Assembly (NCBI RefSeq): GCF_026410385.1 | Contig: NZ_JAPMLT010000005.1 | Location: forward strand, 62,001 to 126,000 | Source of the DNA: Tumebacillus lacus | GTDB taxonomy: Bacteria > Bacillota > Bacilli > Tumebacillales > Tumebacillaceae | Length of the DNA: 64,000 nucleotides | Direction of reading: 5' to 3' | In this document: positions 8,635-15,627 of the stretch, piece after piece | Numbering within the stretch: position 1 is the stretch's first letter | How the letters are laid out: each line of letters begins with the position of its first letter | The notes under the pieces: generated by a model | What the model was told of the DNA's origin: nothing | The model's database searches: none | What the model saw: the letters and a program-made list of their open reading frames with translations, nothing else | Position numbers and translations under genes: made by a program

Positions 8635-9003
8635 ATGTTGACGGAACAAATTTTTCGCAGCCAGGAATACATGGTCATCCAAGCGGCCATCGCCGCTACG
8701 AACTTTGCAATCGGCGCGTTTACGGTCGAACTGAAAGGCATGGAAGCGCTTGGCAACACCGAGATGGTCGAAAAGCTCAACAACGCGCTGAACAAAGCCA
8801 AAGCCGACCGCAAATTTGCCATGAGCCTGTTTGAAGTGCAGATGGAGGGCAACTTCAACTCCGACGAAGACTTCAAAAAGGTGCTCGATCTCGTACATAG
8901 CTACAACTCGCTGATCGACCACTCCTTGATCAACGGCCGCTCGGCCTTTCTGCCGCTCGGTGCTGTGCCGCACCTGCGCTTCGAGCGCTACGAGGAGCAA
9001 TAA
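8635..9003 (+). CDS. Hypothetical helical protein (122 aa)
   Basis: A 122-residue cytosolic, mostly helical protein of unknown function. The ATG at 8635 follows GAAGAGGTG at a good distance; the in-frame upstream codons lack such a site. Three amphipathic helices can be seen (YMVIQAAIAATNFAIGAF, TEMVEKLNNALNKAKAD, DEDFKKVLDLVHSYNSLIDH). It lies 66 bases after fabL and ends at a strong terminator, so it may be read with fabL. Confidence 0.7.
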   Translation: MLTEQIFRSQEYMVIQAAIAATNFAIGAFTVELKGMEALGNTEMVEKLNNALNKAKADRKFAMSLFEVQMEGNFNSDEDFKKVLDLVHSYNSLIDHSLINGRSAFLPLGAVPHLRFERYEEQ

Positions 9004-9017
9004 GATCGGACCCTTCA

Positions 9018-9048
9018 CCGCCTGTTTTTTCAAACAGGCGGTTTTTTT
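9018..9048 (+). terminator. Rho-independent terminator
   Basis: CCGCCTGTTT pairs with AAACAGGCGG around a short loop, and seven T follow. Confidence 0.9.
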
Positions 9049-9059
9049 CTGTCAACCAA

Positions 9060-9088
9060 TTGTGGAAACGGCAGGGGTTTGATACACT
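9060..9088 (+). promoter_or_regulatory. Sigma-A type promoter of the cobalamin operon
   Basis: TTGTGG and TACACT are separated by 17 bases, directly upstream of the cobalamin riboswitch. Transcription would begin near 9095. Confidence 0.7.
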
Positions 9089-9105
9089 GATTGAGGAATT
9101 TACTT

Positions 9106-9290
9106 TTATAGTGGTAGCCTCCATGACGAGGGAAAGCGGTGCAAATCCGCTGCAGCCCCCGCTACTGTAAACGGTTACGGCGTTCGCGTTTTCACCCATT
9201 GTGCCCGCAGCGGCATGAGAAGGGGCGGACGACCGGTTGGAGCCGTGAGCCAGGAGACCTGTTTTGGATGCCGCACCCAAGGACCCTTCG
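9106..9290 (+). ncRNA. Cobalamin (adenosylcobalamin-type) riboswitch
   Basis: The conserved core is clear: GGGAAAGCGGTGCAAATCCG at 9130, then GCAGCCCCCGCTACTGTAA at 9152, and the B12 box AGCCAGGAGACCTG at 9248. In the 424-base gap between 9004 and 9427 this element is flanked by a promoter and followed by an intrinsic terminator at 9360, so it should stop transcription of the downstream operon when cobalamin is plentiful. This ties all six genes up to 17137 to vitamin B12. Confidence 0.95.
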
Positions 9291-9359
9291 GCGGGAAGAG
9301 TTCGGGTAGAGCGACGCGGGTTTTTTGTGCCCGGTGTCTGCTGTGTCCGGAGAATAACG

Positions 9360-9391
9360 CTTCCAACCGCCTTTGGTTTGGAAGTTTTTTT
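9360..9391 (+). terminator. Riboswitch expression-platform terminator
   Basis: CTTCCAA and TTGGAAG enclose an 11-base loop and are followed by seven T, between the B12 aptamer and the first gene. It is the probable ligand-dependent terminator of the riboswitch. Confidence 0.8.
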
Positions 9392-9427
9392 GTTTTCGTC
9401 GAAATGGAGAGGAGAACGAACTCGGGT

Positions 9428-10744
9428 ATGAAGATGAAATGGATGAATTGGATGGTCTGCATGATGCTGATCATCTCGTTGCTGGTCCCGGCTGTGAGCG
9501 CGTCGGCAGCCGAGGACACCGCGTATGTAAAAGTCCGACTCGTCGGTCTTGGCGACGATGTGAAAGAATCCTGGCTGCCGGTGCGCGCGGGCTCGTACGT
9601 TAACACGGCAGGCGAGTCGGTCGCGCTCGACAAGCCGACGGCGATGGGCGCGCTGGTGCAGATCGCTCGCATGGAGCATCTCGACTACAAGGCCGAGACC
9701 ACGGCGTACGGCGTGTATGTCAAGCAAGTCGGCACCTATCAAGAGAAAAAGCCGACCGCCAACATGGGCTGGGGCGTCTGGGTCAACGGCAAAGCGCCGG
9801 GCGTCGGCGCGGAATCGGCGGAAATCAAATCGGGCGATGAGATCGTCTGGGGCTTCTACGATTGGGAAAAGACGCTCTACCCGCAGGTGGAGATGCCCAA
9901 ATACGTCAAGGCGGGCGTTCCGTTCGAAGTGAAAGTGACGGCGGAGCAGACCACGTATGATGCAGAGTTCAACCCGACGGTGACCACGGTCAACGTCGAA
10001 GGCGCGACGGTGAAACTGAAAAACACCGAAGCTGCGTTTGTCACCGATGCCAACGGCGTGGCGCAGATCACCTTGGCACATGCGGGTCTCGCACAACTGA
10101 CCGTCGAGAAGTTTAACACCGACGGCACGCCGCTCCTGCTGCGCTCCGGCGACGTGCAGGTGCTGGCTGCGTGGCAAACCAACACCTTTACCGATCTCGC
10201 AGGGTATGAATGGGCGACCGCATCGATTCAGCAACTGGCCGACAAAGGCATCGTCATCGGTGACGGCGCAGGCCATTTTGCTCCGGGTCGTTCGGTGAGC
10301 CGAGGCGAGCTGGCGAAGATCCTGTCGCTGAGCGGTGATCTGAACTTTGGTGTGAAGGGCGGATTTATGGATGTCGGCTCGACGCATCTCTTCAAAGACT
10401 ATGTGCAAAACGTGGCGTACAAAGGCTACATGAACGGCTATGCGGCAGGCGATCTGCAAGCTCCCGATTACCTGTTCAAGCCGGAGCAAGGACTGACCCG
10501 CGAAGAACTGGCCGTCGTGCTGGTGCGTGCAGCAGGTCTGCAACCGTCGAACACCAAAATGCTGCTGCCGTACTCCGACCGGGAGAGCGTGAAGGAGTAC
10601 GCGGTTCCGTATCTGCTGACCGCGTATCAAAACGGTCTGATGAAGGGCGACGCGGAAGGCACGTTCCGTCCGCAAGCGACGGTCAAACGCGCCGAAGCGG
10701 CAAAAGCGTTGGTCAACGTTCTCAGCAAGTACGACGTGAAGTAA
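9428..10744 (+). CDS. S-layer-anchored DUF4430 (transcobalamin beta-domain-like) protein
   Basis: A 438-residue exported surface protein. A signal peptide (MVCMMLIISLLVPAVSASA) is followed by a DUF4430-type domain, about residues 30-145, ending in the typical GWGVWVNGKAPG and KSGDEIVWGFYDWE. DUF4430 is related to the C-terminal beta domain of mammalian transcobalamin and intrinsic factor. A beta-sandwich segment follows, about residues 150-255. Three SLH modules fill the C-terminus (ATASIQQLADKGIVIGDG, FKDYVQNVAYKGYMNGY, AVPYLLTAYQNGLMKGDA), anchoring it to secondary cell-wall polymer. It is the first gene behind the cobalamin riboswitch, so I infer that it binds cobalamin or a corrinoid at the surface. 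The start at 9428 is a choice; an ATG at 9404 is also in frame, and the GGAGAGGAG site is rather far from 9428. Confidence 0.85.
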   Translation: MKMKWMNWMVCMMLIISLLVPAVSASAAEDTAYVKVRLVGLGDDVKESWLPVRAGSYVNTAGESVALDKPTAMGALVQIARMEHLDYKAETTAYGVYVKQVGTYQEKKPTANMGWGVWVNGKAPGVGAESAEIKSGDEIVWGFYDWEKTLYPQVEMPKYVKAGVPFEVKVTAEQTTYDAEFNPTVTTVNVEGATVKLKNTEAAFVTDANGVAQITLAHAGLAQLTVEKFNTDGTPLLLRSGDVQVLAAWQTNTFTDLAGYEWATASIQQLADKGIVIGDGAGHFAPGRSVSRGELAKILSLSGDLNFGVKGGFMDVGSTHLFKDYVQNVAYKGYMNGYAAGDLQAPDYLFKPEQGLTREELAVVLVRAAGLQPSNTKMLLPYSDRESVKEYAVPYLLTAYQNGLMKGDAEGTFRPQATVKRAEAAKALVNVLSKYDVK

Positions 10745-10822
10745 GATAAGGGATGGAAGACGGGGCTCCTCGCGTGAGTGAGCCTCGCTCTTTTTCCAAA
10801 GCGGGCAAAGGAGGAACTGGCG

Positions 10823-12097
10823 ATGAAATTGGCAAAAGGGCTTGGATTTTTCGTTGCGCTTGCCTTGGTGACGGCGGCGACCGGATGCGGGACGGAGAAA
10901 AACGCGGATACGCAACGCTCGGAACAACTGCCGGAGCAGGTCGTCGAACTGCCGGAGCAAGAAGCGGAGCAGAAGGAAGCGGAACAAAAAAACCAAGAGC
11001 TGACGGAGGAGGAAAAGGCGAAGCAGGCCGCGCAGGAGAAAGCTGGGGCGACCGATCCGAATACGCCGGTGTCGAACCAGCCGGGCGGAAAGAAAAACGC
11101 TTCGTCGGTCGGTGGCGGGTCAGCGACTTCCGGTCAGGGAGGCGGTTCGGCTGCGAATGGCGGCGGTTCGGCTGCGAACGGCGGGGGAGCGACTTCCGGC
11201 AACGGCGGTTCTGCGCAGCCGGAGAAGCAGATCGCCGGGAAGTATCAGCTGACGGTGACGGAGAATTTTGGCAAGCACGGGGTGTTTTCGCAGTCGGTCG
11301 GCTATACGAAGGATCAGATGGTCCTCGATGTGATGCGCGAACATTTGGAGATCGAGACGGAGTACGGCGGCGGATTTGTCAACTCGATCAACGGGACCAA
11401 GTCGGGCTATACGGACAGATCGATCTTTACCCGGAAACAGCGGGATTGGTTCTACTACGTCAACGGCAGCATCTCGGCGGTGGGATCGGACACGTATGCG
11501 GCGAAGAGCGGCGACGAGGTCTGGTGGGATTATCATGACTGGTCGGGGAGCGGCAGCACCCTGTCTGCGGTGATCGGGTCGTATCCCCGTCCGTTCACGG
11601 TCGGGTACAACGGAGCGACGCCGGGCACGGTAGTCTACTTCGGTGCCGGTCACGCGGAGGAAGCAAGCCGGGTGGCGAGCGCGTTGAAGGCGGCAGGTGC
11701 CGGGAATGTGAGCACTGCCGCGTACGGCAATCAGGATCTGATGGCGGCGGGGACGAACACGGTCCTCGTCGGTACGTGGTCGGAACTGAGCGGGCAGTCG
11801 AACATCGCCGATCTGTTTGCTTCGCCGCAGCGGTCGGGTCTGTATGCGGCGGTGAACGGGGACCGGATGACCGGGCTGACCTACAAAGGCAAAGGCACCG
11901 ACGCGTCGGGCGCAGGAGCGATCCTCGCCACCGCGACCGGCAGCGGCGACACGACCCCGACATGGCTCGTCATCGGCGCGACTGAGGCGGGGCTTGACAG
12001 CGCGGTGCACACGCTGGTCAACAACCCCGGCGCCCTGCGCGGCAAACTGGGCGCTCTGATCGAAGGCGGCACGGTGACCGGCGTACCGGTGGAGTAA
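10823..12097 (+). CDS. DUF4430-containing lipoprotein, probable cobalamin-capture protein
   Basis: A 424-residue lipoprotein: signal peptide with lipobox ATGC near residue 21, then a Glu/Gln-rich charged stretch (residues 25-80), then a Gly/Ser/Ala/Asn linker with repeated GGGSAANGGG-type units (about 95-145). A DUF4430-type domain (about 150-255) ends in DWFYYVNGSISAVG and SGDEVWWDYHDW. The last 170 residues form another domain with repeated Gly/Ala-rich strands (TVVYFGAGHAEEASRVASALK, WLVIGATEAGLDSAVHTLV) that I cannot name. Placed between the SLH-DUF4430 gene and the ECF transporter, it is well suited to hand a cobalamin from the wall-anchored protein to the membrane transporter. That role is inferred. 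Confidence 0.8.
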   Translation: MKLAKGLGFFVALALVTAATGCGTEKNADTQRSEQLPEQVVELPEQEAEQKEAEQKNQELTEEEKAKQAAQEKAGATDPNTPVSNQPGGKKNASSVGGGSATSGQGGGSAANGGGSAANGGGATSGNGGSAQPEKQIAGKYQLTVTENFGKHGVFSQSVGYTKDQMVLDVMREHLEIETEYGGGFVNSINGTKSGYTDRSIFTRKQRDWFYYVNGSISAVGSDTYAAKSGDEVWWDYHDWSGSGSTLSAVIGSYPRPFTVGYNGATPGTVVYFGAGHAEEASRVASALKAAGAGNVSTAAYGNQDLMAAGTNTVLVGTWSELSGQSNIADLFASPQRSGLYAAVNGDRMTGLTYKGKGTDASGAGAILATATGSGDTTPTWLVIGATEAGLDSAVHTLVNNPGALRGKLGALIEGGTVTGVPVE

Positions 12098-12110
12098 GGG
12101 CTGCAGGGAG

Positions 12111-12250
12111 GATGATCGTTGCGACGTCGTATGCGGCTGATGGCTGTATGAAGGGTGATCGTTTCGGCATCGTAAGCGGCTCTAAGTTTGATGGCAGTGT
12201 GAAGGATGATCGTTGCGACATCGTAAGCGATTCGATGTCTGATGGCTGTG
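12111..12250 (+). repeat. Three imperfect tandem repeats upstream of ecfT
   Basis: Units begin with GATGATCGTTGCGAC (12111), GGTGATCGTTTCGGC (12154) and GATGATCGTTGCGAC (12205). Each continues with a TCGTA(A/T)GCG segment and ends in TGATGGC(T/A)GT. Unit lengths are 43, 51 and about 46 bases, so the reading frame is not kept from copy to copy although a 49-codon frame happens to be open. They fill almost all of the 174-base gap inside the operon. Confidence 0.7.
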
Positions 12251-12271
12251 AATTTCGATAGAGGTGTTCTT

Positions 12272-13174
12272 ATGAACCGCAAGCTGTTTTCGTTTGGTTC
12301 TGGTCCGTTTTTCCGTTATCATGCAGCGACGTTGACGGTGTATCCGATGTTGTTGCTGTTTCTGGCGGTGGCGTTGCAGCATCCGATCTTTCTGTTGATG
12401 CTGCTGGCCGTTTCCGTTTTGGCCGTGTGGCGAGGCGGGGGGCTGTCTGCTTTCGGGACGATCTTGCGGTATGCGTGGCCGTTGTTGCTGTTGATCGTGG
12501 TGCTGAATGTGCTGGTGTCGAAGGACGGCGCGACGGTGCTGTGGATCGGGCCGAACCTGTTTCTGCTCGGCAAGATCCGTCTGACGATGGAGGCGTTGCT
12601 GTTTAGCGGCGTGATGGTGGTGCGGATGTTGATCGTGCTGGCAGCCGGTGCACTGTTTGTGGCGTGGCTGTCTCCGGACAGGTCGCTCGGTCTGCTGGGC
12701 CGGATCGCCCGCCGCTCCGCTGTCACGGCGATGATGACGACGCGCCTCGCACCCTATCTCGCCGAGCAGTCGGAGCAGATTGGCGACGTGCTGCGCACGC
12801 GCGGGGTGCGGCTCGATCAGGGCGGACCGGTGCAGCGCATCGCCGCCCGCAAGCCGATGGTGTCCGTGCTGTTGATCTCCGCGCTGGAAGGCTCGTGGCA
12901 GGTCGCCGAAGCGATGGAAGCTCGCGGCTACGGCATGGGTCGCCGCACCTCGTACACCCGGGAGCGGTGGTCCCGCCGCGACGGGCTGGCATGGGCGGCG
13001 ATGACGGCCGCCGTGTGGCTGACGGTGCAAAGTGCATGGTCCGGCTGGAGCGAGTTTGTATTTTACCCGCGTTTGATCGGTTGGCCGTTTGCGGGCGGGG
13101 CGTGGATCGCCGCGCTGGTGCTGGGCACGCTGTTGCTCGTGCCGCCGTTGTTTGCGAAAAGGAGTCGAAGATAG
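12272..13174 (+). CDS. ecfT: ECF transporter T component (EcfT/CbiQ-like)
   Basis: A 300-residue integral membrane protein that couples the ATPases to the substrate-binding S component. Four to six hydrophobic segments are visible (YPMLLLFLAVALQHPIFLLM, WPLLLLIVVLNVLV, VVRMLIVLAAGALFVAWL, WIAALVLGTLLLVPPL). The cytoplasmic coupling helices carry the Ala-Arg-Gly type motifs, TRG in DVLRTRGVRLD and ARG in AMEARGYGMG. The start is the ATG at 12272, five bases after GAGGTG; the longer frame from 12242 runs through the repeats. It abuts the ATPase gene. Confidence 0.9.
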   Translation: MNRKLFSFGSGPFFRYHAATLTVYPMLLLFLAVALQHPIFLLMLLAVSVLAVWRGGGLSAFGTILRYAWPLLLLIVVLNVLVSKDGATVLWIGPNLFLLGKIRLTMEALLFSGVMVVRMLIVLAAGALFVAWLSPDRSLGLLGRIARRSAVTAMMTTRLAPYLAEQSEQIGDVLRTRGVRLDQGGPVQRIAARKPMVSVLLISALEGSWQVAEAMEARGYGMGRRTSYTRERWSRRDGLAWAAMTAAVWLTVQSAWSGWSEFVFYPRLIGWPFAGGAWIAALVLGTLLLVPPLFAKRSRR

Positions 13175-14911
13175 ATGACCCGCTATGATCTGCAACTGGA
13201 ACAATTCACCTATCGCTATCCGGATGCCCCGCGCCTCACCCTCGACCGAATCGACTGGCAGGTGGAGCGAGGGGAATTTGTGTTGCTCGCCGGTCCCTCC
13301 GGCTGCGGCAAATCGACGCTGCTGCGCGCCCTGAACGGACTGGTGCCGGAGTTTTACGGCGGCGAGATCGGCGGACGTGCGCTGTTTCGCGGGCGACCTC
13401 TAGCGGAATTTCCCAACCGCTCGATCGCACGCCATGTCGGGATGGTCTTCCAAGATCCCGAGAAACAACTGGTGATGTCGGAGGTCGAGCGCGAGATCGC
13501 GTTCGGTTTGGAAAATCTGCTCGTGCCGGAGAGCGAGATGCGCCGCCGGGTGGCGGAGGTGATGTCGTTCTTTGACCTCACCGCACTCCGTCACCGCGCC
13601 ACCGCCGACCTGTCCGGCGGGGAAAAGCAAAAGGTCGCCATCGCCGCCGTCATGGCGTTGCAACCGGACGTTCTGCTGCTCGACGAACCGACGTCGCAGC
13701 TCGATCCGGGCGCGGCTCAGGAGATCCTCGACCTGATCAAGCGGATGAACGAGGAGCTCGGCCTGACCGTCGTGCTCGTCGAACAGCGGCTCGACCGCGT
13801 CCTGCATCTCGCCGACCGGATCGTCGCCATGCACGAAGGGCGCATCGACTATGACGGCGAACCGCAAGGATTTGCCCGCTACGCCTCGGAGCAACGCCCG
13901 GAATTGCTGCCGCCGGTGACGAAACTGTTCGCCGATGCGGGTCGCCCGGAACGCCCGCTGACGGTGAAAGCCGCCCGGCAAACGGTCGCGTCGCTCGCTG
14001 GCGTTCGTCCGGCTGCCGACCCGAATGGCGGTGAGTCTGACAAGCGGAGCCTGTCCCGATTTTTCCGAAACGTGCGGCGCATGTTTCGCGGCGGTGAGTC
14101 TGAAGGTGCGATGTTCGAAGCCCGCGATGTGCGATACGCCTACCCGGATGGGGAGGAAGTGCTGAAGGGACTGGATCTGGACATTCTCCCCGGCCGCCTC
14201 ACCGCGATCCTCGGGCCGAACGGGGCGGGCAAGAGCACGATGCTTCGCCACCTGATCGCGTTGCTCAAACCGCAGGAGGGGCGCGTCCGGATCGACGGGC
14301 AAGAGACGAGCTGTCTCGACCCGGCCGACCTCGCCGGAAAGGTGGGGTATCTCTCGCAATACCCGGCCGACTATCTGTTCCACGAGACGTTGCGGGCGGA
14401 GTGTGAGTTTTCGCGCCGCCTGATCGGACTGCCTGTCGGGACGGAAGAGGCGGAGCGGGAGATCGACGCGGTGCTCGACGGACTGGGCTTGCTCGCCGCC
14501 CGCGACCGCAACCCGCGCGATCTGAGCGGCGGCGAACGGCAACGGGCCGCGCTGGCCACCGTGCTCGTGCAGCGGCCGGATGCCTTGCTGCTCGATGAGC
14601 CGACACGCGGGCTGGACAGCGGACAAAAGGATCGGCTCGGCGCATGGCTCAGCCGTTTCGTCGAGGACGGCGGCACGGTGATCCTGATCACGCACGATGT
14701 GGAGTTTGCCGCCGAATACGCGCAGGAGGTCGTCCTGCTGGATGACGGGGAAGCGGTCGCTCACGGTGCACCGCAGGAGATGCTGGCCCGGGGCCTGTTC
14801 TTTGCCCCGCAGACCGGACGCGTGTTTCGCGGCGTGGACGACCGCATCGTCCGCCTCGCCGACGGGGTGGCCGCCCTGCGCAACCTCGCGGGTGAGGAGG
14901 AGTCCCGATGA
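13175..14911 (+). CDS. ecfA: ECF transporter ATPase, two fused ABC domains (A and A')
   Basis: A 578-residue ATPase with two complete ABC cassettes in one chain. The first has Walker A GPSGCGKST near residue 40, LSGGEKQK and Walker B VLLLDEPTS; the second has GPNGAGKST near 348, LSGGERQR and ALLLDEPTR. A linker of roughly 60 charged residues (about 250-310) joins them. It supplies the energy for the ECF transporter encoded on both sides, starting one base after the ecfT stop and overlapping the S-component gene by four bases (ATGA). General ECF modules usually encode two separate ATPases; the fused form is typical of dedicated single-operon ECF systems. Confidence 0.93.
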   Translation: MTRYDLQLEQFTYRYPDAPRLTLDRIDWQVERGEFVLLAGPSGCGKSTLLRALNGLVPEFYGGEIGGRALFRGRPLAEFPNRSIARHVGMVFQDPEKQLVMSEVEREIAFGLENLLVPESEMRRRVAEVMSFFDLTALRHRATADLSGGEKQKVAIAAVMALQPDVLLLDEPTSQLDPGAAQEILDLIKRMNEELGLTVVLVEQRLDRVLHLADRIVAMHEGRIDYDGEPQGFARYASEQRPELLPPVTKLFADAGRPERPLTVKAARQTVASLAGVRPAADPNGGESDKRSLSRFFRNVRRMFRGGESEGAMFEARDVRYAYPDGEEVLKGLDLDILPGRLTAILGPNGAGKSTMLRHLIALLKPQEGRVRIDGQETSCLDPADLAGKVGYLSQYPADYLFHETLRAECEFSRRLIGLPVGTEEAEREIDAVLDGLGLLAARDRNPRDLSGGERQRAALATVLVQRPDALLLDEPTRGLDSGQKDRLGAWLSRFVEDGGTVILITHDVEFAAEYAQEVVLLDDGEAVAHGAPQEMLARGLFFAPQTGRVFRGVDDRIVRLADGVAALRNLAGEEESR

Positions 14912-15627
14912 AGCGTCGTCTCTACTCCGCCTTGCTGATCTTGCTGACCGTCGCGCTGGCGTTCCTCGCCTACACGTACTGGCCGGACGGGGATCTGAAC
15001 TGGGCGTTGACCTCGCTGTTTCTGCTCCTGCTCGGCCTCGGCCTGTTTTATCTGCGCTACGAGCGGGCTGCTGTCACGTCGAAAGAGACGGCGGTGATCG
15101 CCTCGCTGGCAGCGGTGGCCATCGTCGGGCGCATCCTGTTTGCGCCGTTTCCAAACTTCAAACCGACGACCTACATCGTCCTGCTGGCCGGGTATGTGTT
15201 TGGCCCGCGTGCCGGGTTTATGGTCGGGGCGACGGCGGCTCTCGTGTCCAACTTATTTTTCGGGCAAGGTCCGTGGACGCCTTGGCAGATGCTGGCGTGG
15301 GGTCTGGTCGGCGTGACGGCCGGCTGGCTGGGACGCGTGCGCGGAGAGCGCGTGACGGCGTGGGAACTGGCCGGATTTGGCTTGATCTGGGGTTTTTTGT
15401 TCGGCTGGATCATGAACCTTTGGACGTGGCTCTCAACGATGTACCCGCTGAACTTCACGACGTGGTGGCTCACCAACGTGCGCTCTTTGCCGTTTGACAT
15501 CGCGCATGCGGCGGCCAATGTGTTGTTTGCCCTGTTGCTCACGAAAACGTTTCTGCCGATCCTGCTACGGTTCCGGCGCAAATTGACGACGACCACCTTG
15601 GAGGTGCTGACAGATGAAAAGCGTTAA
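14908..15627 (+). CDS. ECF transporter S component, probable cobalamin-specific
   Basis: A 239-residue membrane protein with about six hydrophobic segments (LILLTVALAFLAY, LTSLFLLLLGLGLFYL, TYIVLLAGYVFGPRAGFMVGA, AWGLVGVTAGWLG, WGFLFGWIMNLWTWL). The motif-like region GRILFAPFPNFKPTTYIVLLAGYVFGPR and SNLFFGQGPWTPWQM resembles the CbrT-type S components described for vitamin B12. The riboswitch upstream independently points to cobalamin or a precursor. It is the substrate-binding membrane subunit and overlaps both neighbours, so stoichiometric translation with the ATPase and the SLH protein is likely. Confidence 0.82.
   Translation: MKRRLYSALLILLTVALAFLAYTYWPDGDLNWALTSLFLLLLGLGLFYLRYERAAVTSKETAVIASLAAVAIVGRILFAPFPNFKPTTYIVLLAGYVFGPRAGFMVGATAALVSNLFFGQGPWTPWQMLAWGLVGVTAGWLGRVRGERVTAWELAGFGLIWGFLFGWIMNLWTWLSTMYPLNFTTWWLTNVRSLPFDIAHAAANVLFALLLTKTFLPILLRFRRKLTTTTLEVLTDEKR

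Noticed and set aside
8930-10996. 688-codon open frame on the minus strand
   Set aside because: Antisense to the riboswitch region and the SLH-DUF4430 gene; composition is Arg/His-rich shadow coding, and the + strand has signal peptide, domains and riboswitch.
12111-12250. CRISPR-like array
   Set aside because: Only three units, imperfect throughout with no constant repeat and variable spacer pattern, and no cas genes.
12112-12261. 49-codon frame across the tandem repeats
   Set aside because: The repeats change reading frame from unit to unit and the ribosome site touches the ATG, so coding is unlikely.
13400-14764. 454-codon minus-strand frame
   Set aside because: Antisense to the fused ECF ATPase, which has two complete sets of ABC motifs.
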